Assembly: GCA_026120185.1 (NCBI GenBank)
Contig: JANUWF010003368.1
Location: 1,302,001-1,366,000 of the forward strand
Direction of reading: 5' to 3'
Source: Voacanga thouarsii
Lineage: Eukaryota > Streptophyta > Magnoliopsida > Gentianales > Apocynaceae
DNA length: 64,000 nt
The notes under the pieces were generated by a model. It did no database searches. It saw only the letters and a program-made list of their open reading frames with translations, and was not told the origin of the DNA. This document shows positions 45,962 to 56,492 of this stretch, piece by piece (positions within the stretch are counted from its first letter, which is position 1; every line of letters starts with the position of its first letter). Both the position numbers and the translations under genes were made by a program.

Positions 45962-46833
45962 GTGATGTATTGCTAGATACTGTTCATAATTTGCTAAATA
46001 TGAGTTTATTAATTAGGAAATTAAAAAATTAATTCTAATTAGAATTAATAAGTTAATTCTAATTATTGAGGATTATTAATCCTAAGGCTGTTGAGATTAA
46101 TTCGTATTTCATTAACAATAGACCAAGAAATCTAATAGGTCATGCATAATAAAGGATTAAGAACTTAAGATGTTATTTGATAACATTACAGGGGTTAGTT
46201 GTGAGAAGAAGAAGAAGCTGTGGTCGAATTATAATTAGTTGTAATTCATGGCCTAAATTCTAATTAGAAGAACTTATGGGTTCTAATTATAATTAAGGAA
46301 TTCTTTTTCCTTTAAAAATCTAGAAACACGCATGCATATATGTTGTTATATATGCTGCAAGTTTGTGTGAGTTTTTTTCACGGGATAAAAAATGAAAAAA
46401 AAACCACCCAACTGACGCACGATAAAACACAAAGAGAAACTATTCCTTTGTGGTCTTCTTTATCTTCTCCAAAATCCTAGCCATCTTACACACCTTGCTA
46501 GCACCAAGTTTAGGTAGCTCTTGATGTCATTCCTTGTGTGGATTATGTTGGAGGCAATCCTACACTTAGGTTGTAGTGTGTTGACGGACAAATATAGGAA
46601 CTATTTTTCTCTGATTAGTGATTTTCGTAATACAAAGTAGGAAGTTTTTGTGGTGTCGAACTGATTGCTGGATTGTGCCATCAATAAATTTTTTTTTTGA
46701 ATTCTCTGTAGTGGCATCGAAGGTAGTTTTCTTGCCTTTTATCTAATCCGTAACTTTCATAAAGTTGATTCGTTGGGTAGTTTTTCGCTTTAATTCCGCC
46801 GTGCAATCTAATTGCATGATCGAGTTACTAACA
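45962..46833 (+). repeat. COP-G 3' LTR, second part
   Basis: Resumes with GTGATGTATTGCTAGATAC and matches the end of the COP-G 5' LTR to GAGTTACTAACA. Followed by the right CCTTC duplication. Confidence 0.9.
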
Positions 46834-46841
46834 CCTTCAAG

Positions 46842-46853
46842 TGGTATCAGAGC
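46842..46853 (+). promoter_or_regulatory. COP-E primer binding site (initiator Met-tRNA)
   Basis: TGGTATCAGAGC two bases after the reconstructed LTR end (CCTTCA, 46834-46839). The COP-F counterpart is at 50840. Confidence 0.88.
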
Positions 46854-48598
46854 TAGGTTATAATCTAGGAGTATGCTTAGGGTTAATAACTAGAAAGGTA
46901 GTTCATTTACACATAAAAAATTCAATCTTTGTGATTGTATGGATCTTTCATCGTTTTTTATATGGGTAGATGTTGTGTTGACGTGTGGAGGCATAGGCAC
47001 CTGTAATTTATTATTAATCACTTTCCATAAAATTCGTGTATGCCTCATTTTGAAAGGTATAAGTGACTAATATTGTTTATAAATTTTATCTACGGATTTA
47101 TGTAACAATATTGGTGCCCAGTAAAACGTTGAAATTCCACTGGAAAAAAGAACTAAACTGAATGAATGAAAAAAAAAAGAGAAACGGACGAATAACCACA
47201 CTCTAGGGAACAAACAGTGACCAACTTAAGTGGTTCAAGAAACTAGCCACAGATAGCTTGCACTAAGTCGGCCGCCTACTTTGTGAGAGGAGAAATGCAA
47301 GCCAGCCCGGGATTGAAAGCAAGTAGGACACCAGATGGTATTTTCTAGAGAGCAAGTAGGTCCATGGCTTGAAGCAAGCCTTGGACTGGCTTTGTGTAAG
47401 GGAATAACTGGCTTTATTTCTTGCGGTTCGGATTGTGGTATTCGAATCGGTTCGGGTTGCGGATGCTCTTGGTGGTCTAATTTTCCTGAATAGTTTCTAG
47501 AAATTTATCCAATGCTATTTCCTTTTAATTTATTTTTCATTTGGAGTGCCATATCACACGAGGTTATTTTTCCTGCAATAGTTTATTTATTGTGATAAAT
47601 AATTTTATATAAAAATAATTATTGAAGGAGAAACTACTGTAGGATTAAACAAGATTATTTTAATTTTATTATTATGATATTTAATCTATTATTTGGTCAC
47701 ATAAGAATTAAAATATAGAAATAACATTTAAAAAGTCTATTTTAGATGCATGTCTATTTATTTAATTTTGTGATCAAATGTACAAGTTTTTGAGAAATTA
47801 ATTTTTCTCTAGATAAAACAAGTATGAAAAACGTTTTAAAAGGGAACCTGGGAATTTAAAATAAAATGCATGATTTATTCTTCCAAAGGGAATAATCTTT
47901 GACATGGAGAATATTTTGAATTTAAGTATTTTAAGTATTAACTTTAGTAGTGAAAATAAAAATTCATGGTTTATTCTCTTAAATGGTTTTATCCTTAACA
48001 TAGTCCTTAACATAGATAATAATGGTTGAATTTTTAGATTTTTACCAAAATTAATAAAAATAAAATATTTTAAAGAAGACATTTTTCTCAAAAACCTGTT
48101 TTTCTCAAAAGATTAAGTAGGAAAGGGGTTCCAGCGGCCCTACGACTTCCATCCTGGATTTCTATTAGAGACTGTGGTTATCCTCATGTTATTCTAAGTA
48201 TGACCCCCTATATGATGGATTTCCATGAGAATCTACAACTAACGGAGGAATTATAATTAACGCCTACGATATATGTTAGTATCGACCATCCTATATTGGA
48301 GGTATTAACATTAGATTATCCATAAGTGGTGAGAGTAGTAGCCTCCTATCGATGTAACTATTTCTTGATTGTTACCTATTAAGAAAGTTTAATTAGTCAT
48401 AGTTATACACTTAGAACATTGTTAACCTTCCTACGAACCTCTGTTAGTTTTTTTAAGAGTTGAATTTTTCATATTTTTGATAATGGTTTTAATAGATTAA
48501 GCATATCATGGATATAACATGATATTTAAATGTGGTTTTATATGTTTTTTTCAAAGCAAGCATTTTTCTGAATGAATATTTTTTTCCAATCAACAGAA
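46854..48598 (+). other. COP-E leader (untranslated)
   Basis: About 1.7 kb, homologous to the COP-F leader (50852-52356). A GC-richer patch at 47268-47420 includes a 6-bp hairpin GGCTTG/CAAGCC (47366-47380) and repeated GCAAGTAGG. No coding evidence. Confidence 0.75.
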
Positions 48599-48855
48599 AT
48601 ATCTGGTTTCAATACTTTGTCCATTATTCTGAAGGAGAATAAGCTTACTAGACTAAATTAACTTACTATTGAAGAGTACAAGTATGTTCTGACTGACCAC
48701 TGTCCTGAAATTGGGGAATATTCCACAGCCCAAGATCCTAAGGCAGAGAGGGCATGGAAGAAAGCCAATGAAATGGCTAGGTGCTATATGTTAGCTTCCA
48801 TATCCAATATTTTACAGTCTAAGCACGAAAATATGCCTATTACATATGATATCAA
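48599..48855 (+). pseudogene. COP-E Gag N-terminal fragment
   Basis: Homologous to the start of COP-F gag, but the start codon is ATA (48599-48601) where COP-F has ATG. It reads SIILKENKL, a short in-frame loss and a TAA, then EEYKYVLTDHCPEIGEYSTAQ, AWKKANEMARCYMLASISNILQSKHENM and TYDI, where COP-F begins. About 85 codons remain. The rest of COP-E is not in the window, consistent with COP-F having inserted here (flank ATCAA). Confidence 0.85.
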
Positions 48856-50104
48856 TATTGGAATGTATGCCAAAAATGAATTATGTATTTCTATTTTTTG
48901 AGAATTAATAAAATATTTCATTCATTACTAGTCGTTTGTTTACATATATTGCCCAATAAAGTCTAAGTGTATTAGTAAGTATTCTATGTGATTGGATCAT
49001 ATTTTCACAATAAGGTATAGATTATGGGTTACTAACACATAAGTGAAAAATTATTCTTGATCGATTGATGAAGTTGGGTACTTTATCAATGTTTAGATTA
49101 TTACACTATAGTTTTTAAATGGAGAATGATTTACCTTTAACCAGTAAATAGTCTACTCATGCCAATAGTGTAAGCATATTTGGAATACGTAGAATTGGAC
49201 CACGCGATAAAAATCTTTATAAAGGTACTAAATTAAATATTGTTTTATTGCTACTATTGGGTGGATGAGTACCATAAAACTTGAGTATGAGTTGGTGGTC
49301 TGGTAAAACTGGACTTGTATACTTTGATGTATGATGGGTGAGGTCGTAACGCAAGACCATCAACCTTGTACGTTAGGTGAATGGCTCTAGTTAATTAAGA
49401 CAAACTTATATCATAGAGTTTCTATACTTTATTACATGAATGTATTATCCCTTGGTGATTGTCTGGAATAATCTAAATAATAACATGAGTAAGTATGTAC
49501 ACCTTTGCGTAACTCCTTGTGATCAGTGGATATATACTTGAAGTCATGGATTATAGGACTAGTTATCAAAGGATAGTAGATGTTATTGAGAAATGTGTTA
49601 GTTTATTTTTTCTATCTTAGTAACGGATGTTGCGTAGAAGGGTATTTTCGTTATTACAACTGTAGGTAGAAGACATTGCATTTGCAATATTATTCTCGAG
49701 ATCAATATTTCTATATGGTCTTTTGTAAATTTATTTACTATATGGGTTTGTTGGGTAAATTTATTATTGGAAGAATTATTCTAGGAGTCCAATTAATAAA
49801 TTAATTGCGCCAATTTAATTAAATTAGTTAATTAATTAATTATCTTGGAGAATTTTATATTAGGTCCAAATAGATTAATTAATTAATAAGAGAGCTATTT
49901 CATTAGTTTTGGACTAATTAGAAAAAACTCACCCATTAGGATAATTGAGACGGCAAGAGTTTCTTTTGGAAATTAGGATTTTCGCCTCAAAAAGAGAGAG
50001 AGAGAAAAAAAAAAAAGGAAACAAGAAAGATAGTGGTAGTGGATTTGCAATTCACGAAACAAAATAGAAGGAAAGCTATTTTCTTTCTTTTTGTGTGTGT
50101 GTGT

Positions 50105-50378
50105 GTGCATGCTAGCTACGGGTTCCAATTTAATTTCAAAAGAATAGGAAAGTTTTTATCATGCATGCTAGCTACAGTTTTCAATTACAACAAGAATAGG
50201 GAAGTCTTTCTTTTTTTGCATATATGCTAGCTACGGTTTCCAATTCAATTGCAAGAGAATAGGAAAGGTTTTATTATGCTAGTTACAGTGTCAATTACAA
50301 CAAGAATAGGAAAATTCTTTTATTGATGCATGCTTCGGTTCCAATTAAAAAGGAATAGGAAAGGCTGTTTCCTTTCCT
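50105..50378 (+). repeat. ~50-60-bp tandem repeats in the COP-F LTR
   Basis: Five units, each ATGCTAGCTACGGTTTCC-like followed by CAATT and AGAATAGGAAAG. Units 1 and 3 (50105, 50224) share a GGTTTCCAATT...CAAGAGAATAGG form. Units 2 and 4 (50162, 50276) share CAGT...TCAATTACAACAAG. Unit 5 (50326) is shorter. COP-E lacks this array. Confidence 0.85.
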
Positions 50379-50460
50379 TTAATATATTGTGCATGCATGG
50401 TTTTTTTGGCCAATTAACGAAGAAAACAATAGCTGGTTTTTTTCGTGAATGCTTAGCCGC

Positions 50461-50463
<3 letters not shown>

Positions 50464-50494
<31 letters not shown>
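50464..50494. repeat. (TA)n microsatellite
   Basis: About fifteen uninterrupted TA repeats just downstream of the tandem array in the COP-F LTR. Confidence 0.98.
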
Positions 50495-50496
<2 letters not shown>

Positions 50497-50839
50497 TATT
50501 TTTCTCAATTAAGCTCTCCCAAATAATTCTTCTAATATTATTATTATTGTTTTACCTATTATTCTACTTTCATTGGTAGATAGCTTGTAGGAGGTTTGAG
50601 AATATTTTGAAAGATTGAAAGTTAATAATTTGGGTGCGCGTTTTTATGCAAAAGAGTCGACGTTTGGCTGGTATTCCTCGGAATAAGTAGTCATGACAAA
50701 CCAAAATGTTCTGTCAAATTCAAATCCTCCCGTTATTCAATCTAAGTGCCCAAAAAATAAGTATTCCTAGATTTTCCTCGAAAATATTTTTAAATTAATA
50801 TTTTCTACAGCACTTTTATTTTTTCCGCGATCTTTCAAG

Positions 50840-50851
50840 TGGTATCAGAGC
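50840..50851 (+). promoter_or_regulatory. COP-F primer binding site (initiator Met-tRNA)
   Basis: TGGTATCAGAGC two bases after the 5' LTR. Confidence 0.9.
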
Positions 50852-52356
50852 TTGATTATAATCTAAATGCAATGTTAGGGTTAATAACCGGAAAGATGGT
50901 TCTTTTACTAATTAAAAAAAAATTCAATTTTTGTAATTGTATGCATCCCTCGTGATTTTTGATATGGGTAGATGTTATATACATCTCGTGTGTGGAGACA
51001 TAGGCACGTATATTTATTGTGATTTGTTTTTTGGTAAAATTCATGTATGCCTCGTTTTGAATGGCATAGGCGATTGATATTGTATTTAAATTCATCTACT
51101 AGAATTTTTGTAACAATATTGGTGCCTGTACAACATCGAAACTCCAAGGAGAAAAAAAAAAAGTAGAAAATGGTTGATGATTTTGGAGCAAGCAATGAGC
51201 GATTTTTCTTAGGCGATTTGATCACGATTCGTGTGGTTCAAGCTTCCAAAATTTTCCATTTAATTTTTCCTTGTAGTTTTTCCTTTTCTTTAGGGCCTTC
51301 ATCACATGAGGTTATTTTTCTTGTAATGGTTTATTTAGGGTAATAAATATTTTCTCATGAAAATGGTTAGTAAAAGAAGAACCACCTTAGCATGAAAGAA
51401 ACAAGATCATTTTAATTTTATTATTATGATGTTTAATCCATTATTTGGTCACATAAGAATTAACGGTTAGAAATATCATGTAAAAAGTTTATTTTTTGGA
51501 GCATGGCTATTTTATTTACTTTTGTGATCAAATGCACAAAGGTTTTTGAGAAATTAATTTTTTCTCTAGATAAAACAATTAAAGGAAAACGTTTTTAAAA
51601 TGGAAGTAAAGAATTTAAAATAAAATTCATGGTTTATTCTTCCAAAGGGTTTCATCATTGATATGGAGAGTATATTGAATTTAAGTATTTTAAATTTAGT
51701 TTCTAGAAAATGGTTTTAACTTAAGTAGTTAAAATAAAAATTTATAGCTTATTCTCTTAAATAGTTTTATCCTTGACATAGAGAATAATAGTTGAATTTT
51801 TTGGATTTCACTAAAGTTAATAAAAACTAATTAATTTAATTTTTTTTCCCAAAAACTTATTTTTCTCATAAGATTAAGTGGGAGAGGGGTTTCAACGGTT
51901 TATGAATTTTTGTTAGAGATTGTGGTTATCCTCATATCATTCTGAGTATGACCTTCTATAGGATAGATTTTTACGAGAATCTAGAACTAATGGAGGGATT
52001 TTAATTAATGCCTAGGATATATGTTACTGTTGGCCAGCCTATCATTGGAGGCATTAATGCTAGATTATCTGTAGGTGGTGAGAGTAGTCGCCATCCTATT
52101 GATGGAACTATCTCTGGATCATTACCTATTAAGGAAGTTTAATTTGTGATTGTTGTACACTTAACTTAAAAAATTATTAACCTTTCTACGAAGCTCTGTC
52201 AATGTTTCTAAGAGCTAAATTTTTTCATATTTTTGATAATGGTTTTAATAGATTGGCCATATCATGCAAATAATATGATGTATTAAATGTACATTTCTTA
52301 TATGTTTTTCAAAGAAACTTTTTTCTTAATGAAGTTTTTTTTTTCAATCAATTGAA
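50852..52356 (+). other. COP-F leader (untranslated)
   Basis: About 1.5 kb, AT-rich, similar to the COP-E leader in blocks such as GATTAAGTGGGA...GGGGTT. It seems to have lost most of the GC-richer patch. No coding evidence. Confidence 0.75.
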
Positions 52357-53160
52357 ATGTCTGGTTGTAGTTATTTGTCCATTATTCTCAAGGAGAATAA
52401 GTTAAATGGACCTAATTACGTAGACTGAAAAAGGAATTTGAACATAGTAGTCACTGCAAAAGAGTACAAGTATGTTTTGACCAACTCCTATCCTGAAATT
52501 GGGAAAGATTTCATAGATCAAAATCGTGAAGCTGAGAAAGTATGGAGGAAAGCTGAAGGGATGGCTAGATGCTATATGTTAGCTTCCATGTCTAATGTTC
52601 TTTAGTCTAAGTACGAGAACATGCCTACTGCGTATGATATCGATATATCGTTGCGCACTATGTTTGCTGACGAGAGCTGGCTCACAAGGTAGGAAGCTTT
52701 TAGGGTAATCATGAATACTAGAATGGCCAAAGGGGCATTAGTTTGTGAGCATATGCTCAAGATGATTGCTTATTTTGAGAGGCCAAAGTCCAAGGGGCAA
52801 CAATTGATCTTGAGAGCCAAGTTGATATGGTTCTTGAGACTTTATCAAATTCATGTCCTCAGTTCAAGTTAAACTATAATGTGAATAGGTTGAATATGTC
52901 TTTGTTAGAGTTAATAAAAGAACTCCAGGCTACTGAAAAAATCATAAGTCTGCATCAAAGATTTTGGCTACTTGTTCTGGTTCTTTTTTTATAATTAGGG
53001 CCCAGCTCAAGAAGTTCAAGAAGAAGAAGGACCAGAATAATGCAGGTACCCAGCCTAAGGGGTCTATACCCGGTCCATACAAGCCCAACGCCAAGTTTAA
53101 GGGAAAATATTTCAAGTGTAGTAAGAAGGGGTAGTTTAAGAAAGACTATCAAGACTTCTT
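52357..53160 (+). pseudogene. COP-F Gag
   Basis: Starts ATG 52357 (MSGCSYLSIILKENKL). NYVD is followed by TGA for Trp, then KRNLNIVVTAKEYKYVLTN, AEGMARCYMLASMSNVL, a TAG for Gln, and ENMPTAYDIDISLRTMFADESW. A TAG follows LTR, then AFRVIMNTRMAKGA and HMLKMIAYFE. A frameshift near 52790 follows. Later LKFKKKKDQN-like basic sequence precedes KGKYFKCSKKG, a zinc knuckle whose first Cys is Tyr/Phe-shifted and which is broken by a TAG. Closely parallels COP-C gag. Confidence 0.85.
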
Positions 53161-54345
53161 AGCCAAGTCATCTTCTGGTACTGCTATTTACTTAGAGTCT
53201 ATATTAACGGTTGGATTATCATCCACTTGGATTTTTGATTTTGGAGCCATCGACCATATCTGTAACTCCATATAGGAGTTCAGCAAGATAAGGTGACTCA
53301 ATAGAGGAGAGCATTGACTGAGAATAGGCAACGGAGCACGAGTGTGGGCCGAAATAGTGGGAGACTTAGAATTCTTATTTTATTGTAAGAGGATTTTACT
53401 TTTAAAAGATTTTTTTTTATATATTTCTAGTTTTAAACAGAATTTGATTTCAATTTCAAGATTGATTAATCAATGATATTCTGTTTCCTTCCATTCTGGA
53501 TTTCAATCAGTAGAGATGGAAAAATTATTTGTTTTGGGAACATGTATGGCAATATTTTCTATGTTGATCCTATTAGTCATCAAATAAATAACACTAAAAC
53601 AAAACCTAATAATAAGAAGAGAAAGGCCACATAAAATAACTCATATTTACGGCACTTAAGATTGGGGCATATAAATCTTGATCGAATTCGGAGGTTAATC
53701 TAAAATGGGTCCTTAGATTCATTGAAATTGGAGGAATGGCCTCAGTGTGAATCTTGTCTTATGGGTTGAATGACCAAAAGGTCCTTTATTCAAAAGGCAG
53801 AAAGAGCAAATAAAATATTAGAGTTAGTTCATACTAATATTTGTAGTCCTATGCCTACACTTGCAAGAGGAGGATATAAATACTTTATCACATTCGCAGA
53901 TGATCATACCCGTTTTGGTTATGTTTACTTAATAAGGAACAAGCCTGACTCATTTGATAAATTCAAGGAGTTTAAGGCTGAGGTGGAGTACCAAACAGGT
54001 AAACTAATAAAAAATCTAAGTTTAGATCATTGTGGAGAGTATCTCTTTGATGAATTCAAGGACTACTTGACACATTAGGAAATAGTATCTCAGCTAACTA
54101 CACCTGGGACTCTCCAGTAAAATGGAGTAGCTAAGAGAAGAAATAGAATATTGATGGAAATGTTCAAAAGTATGATGAGTCATACAACTCTTTCTATTTT
54201 CTTTTGGGGATATGTCCTGGAAACAACAACATATATTCTAAACTTGGTGCCTTCCAAGTCAGTGCCTAAGATACTCTATGAGATGTAGATTGGGCGTAAG
54301 CCCATTATGAATCATCTCAAAGTATGGGGTTGTCCAGATTATGTA
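53161..54345 (+). pseudogene. COP-F protease and integrase
   Basis: Protease reads STWIFDFGAIDHICN, with the DSG of COP-C changed to DFG, then LRIGNGARVWAE. Integrase: finger remnants around 53650-53760 (QCESCLMG), an open stretch 53770-54078 with HTNICSPMP (first Asp changed to Asn), FADDHTRFGYVYLI, KFKEFKAEVEYQTGKLIK and LDHCGEYL (SDRGGEY of relatives). FFWGYVLETTTYILN and GCPDYVQT follow, where the solo LTR is inserted. Clearly inactive. Confidence 0.85.
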
Positions 54346-54350
54346 CAGAC

Positions 54351-56067
54351 TGTTGGGTATCTCTCACATATATCGTATATGGCACAACGGAAGATAAAAT
54401 GAGATATCAACCCAGGATCTGCATATGTGTGGAAAACTAGACACAAAGATAATAAAGGTAATAGCTTTTTACCTTTCTAAGATTATCCGAAGAACAAAAA
54501 ATTTTCCTCTTCAAGTCGAGGTGCGATCTAGCAATCTTCTTAATCAAACTCCATGAGAGTTGAACGTCCAACCACTATAATCACAGTGTGTGATTATCTC
54601 TAACAGTAATCCACAAAAAGGAACACTCAAGCACCAAAATTTCCTATGCTAGTAGAAAAAGATGGCAGCAAGGGCTCTTCTCATTTTTAGCAAAATGAGA
54701 GAGAAGAGAAGAGAGTTTTTGGTGGTTGCTATTTTCGTGTGAATCTCCAGCTAGGGTTTCGTGTATCACATACATATATTTCGAAAAACCCTACTAAAAA
54801 CTGAAAATTCTAATCCTATTAGAATTCCCTAATTGTAATTGGAAACACCAAGTTCTCACAATTACGATTTGGACCGTAAATTATAACTAATTATAATTTG
54901 ACCTCAACAACTTCTCTTTTTCGCAATTAACCCCACTATGTTATCAAATAATATCTTGAGTATATAATCCTCTATTGTGTGTGACCTATTAGGTTTCTTG
55001 GTCAATTGGTAGCAAACATGAATTAATCTAAACGTCTTTGAGGTTAATAATTCATAATTAATTAGAATTAATCTTATTAATTCTAATCTGGATTGGTTTA
55101 TTAATTCATCAATTAATAAACCCATATTCCCAAATCATGAGCGGTATCTAGCAACGCATTATGACCTCCCAAGAGTCCAGGAAGTCAAGTGGCTTGACAT
55201 GAACCCTTTAATAACAAACTACAGTGCAATTAACTTCTTTCACTATACAATATCTCATTCGATTTGGAGTACGGAATTAGTGCCAACTCCCTTCAGAATT
55301 AATTCTGGCCTGAATACAATAGTACATGTACCAAGAACCTACTACTCTAGATGTGTATCAATTGAAATTATTTCCAATACACAATCTCCTTGGCTAAGGA
55401 CTTCTCGAGTAGTAATTCCTACAAGTGGCCGTGAGATATTCGCCCCTACTATTACGAGTGGTGAATCCTTTATTAACCCTCTCAACTACTTTCGTTTACC
55501 TCACAATGTACCCAATATCCATCCCATAAGCGGCCCTCGATTGAGCTCCAGAGATTGGAATCAAAGTACAATGCTTAACAAATAAAGTACCTTGGAGATC
55601 TCAAGTCTAAGGATACTTGCATGTTTGCTATATTGAGATTATATCACTGGCACTAAATAGTTATCCATGTGATTATCTCATAGCTAGGTTATCCAATGAA
55701 CTTTTTCTATTAACAAGCATTCATGTGTTAACTTTGAGTATCTCAATACTCACGGATATGAGAATCACCGTCTGATCAAATCTGGAAGTCTAACACATGC
55801 AAGTATTAACGCATTAATGATGTCCTGTCTCATTAAAACTATGACTATGAATTATTTAATTACTAACATTATACAGTGTAGTAGGAATCTCATATCATGA
55901 TTTCTATCATGATTTCCTTAACACAGTGTTGTACTAGGGACTTTATCAAATAGTTATATTACTTAAAAGTAAACAAAAGAAATTGTAAGATAAATAATGC
56001 CTTTTATTAAAATAAAATATGTCATATACAATGTACGAGTGATTGCCTCTAGGGCACAACACTAACA
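54351..56067 (-). mobile_element. Solo LTR of the COP-B family, inside COP-F
   Basis: 1717 bp, plus-strand ends TGTTGGGTATCTCTCACA and GGGCACAACACTAACA. Flanked by CAGAC (54346-54350 and 56068-56072). Reverse complement of the COP-B LTR along its length, with no interior. The ORF at 55199-55585 is a chance frame also seen in other copies of this LTR. Confidence 0.94.
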
Positions 56068-56182
56068 CAGACTAAAGAACATGAGCGTCGTAGTAGGAGG
56101 ATATCTAAAGTTCTTGAAAGATGGACTAGAGAAGGCTTTGAGGTACTTTTAAACCATCAGGAATAAGATCTAGTCATATAAG
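56068..56182 (+). pseudogene. COP-F integrase-RT linker fragment
   Basis: RRSRRISKVLERWTREGFEVLLNHQE, then a TAA. It matches [20 protein letters not shown] of COP-C. About 300 bp that should precede it (the GYPKG region) are missing, so a deletion predates the CAGAC solo-LTR insertion. Cut at 56182 by the next LTR. The RT and RNase H of COP-F are not in the window. Confidence 0.8.
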
Positions 56183-56492
56183 TGTTAGTGTTATGCCCTA
56201 GAGGCAATCACATATATTTTGTATATTATACACTTTTTTAATAATACATGGCATTTTTTTATCTTTTAATTTGTTTATTTATACTTTCGTGTGAATATAA
56301 CTGTTAGAGAAAGTCCCAAGTGCAATCCTGTGTTAAGAAAATCCTTACGGAGATGATGATGTGAGGTTCCTATTACATTAGATAGTGTTTGTATTTAAAT
56401 TATCCATAGTCATAGTATTAATAAGATAGGACATCATTAAAGCGTTAAGACTAGCATGTGTTATACTTCTTGATTTGATCAGATGGTAATTC
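56183..56492 (+). mobile_element. COP-B-family LTR, 5' part (cut by GYP-1)
   Basis: Starts TGTTAGTGTTATGCCCTAGA and follows the first ~310 bp of the COP-B LTR up to GATGGTAATTC. GYP-1 then interrupts it (AATTC is the presumed target duplication). Whether it is solo or the 5' LTR of a full element cannot be told from the window. Confidence 0.9.

Larger units (their letters stand above)
35699..46833 (+). mobile_element. COP-G: decayed Ty1-copia element of the COP-B family
   Basis: Flanked by CCTTC (35694-35698 and 46834-46838), a 5-bp duplication in the COP-E 5' LTR. It has a 5' LTR (35699-37470), primer site, leader, gag-pol (39209-43286), polypurine tract and a 3' LTR (43301-46833, split by a solo LTR). 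It aligns with COP-B over its length but is far more decayed, and its termini read TA instead of TG. Without the solo LTR it is about 9.4 kb. Confidence 0.93.
48856..50837 (+). mobile_element. COP-F 5' LTR
   Basis: 1982 bp from TATTGGAATGTATGCC to GCGATCTTTCA, homologous to the COP-E LTR. It lacks the MITE and gains a tandem-repeat region (50105-50378) and a (TA)n run. COP-F extends right to 56182, where a COP-B-family LTR cuts it; its 3' end is outside the window. Confidence 0.88.

Noticed and set aside
55199..55585. A 128-codon plus-strand ORF as a host gene
   Set aside because: The same reading occurs in other copies of the COP-B-family LTR (for example near 45088 and, inverted, near 6504-7018), so it is a property of the LTR sequence without coding support.
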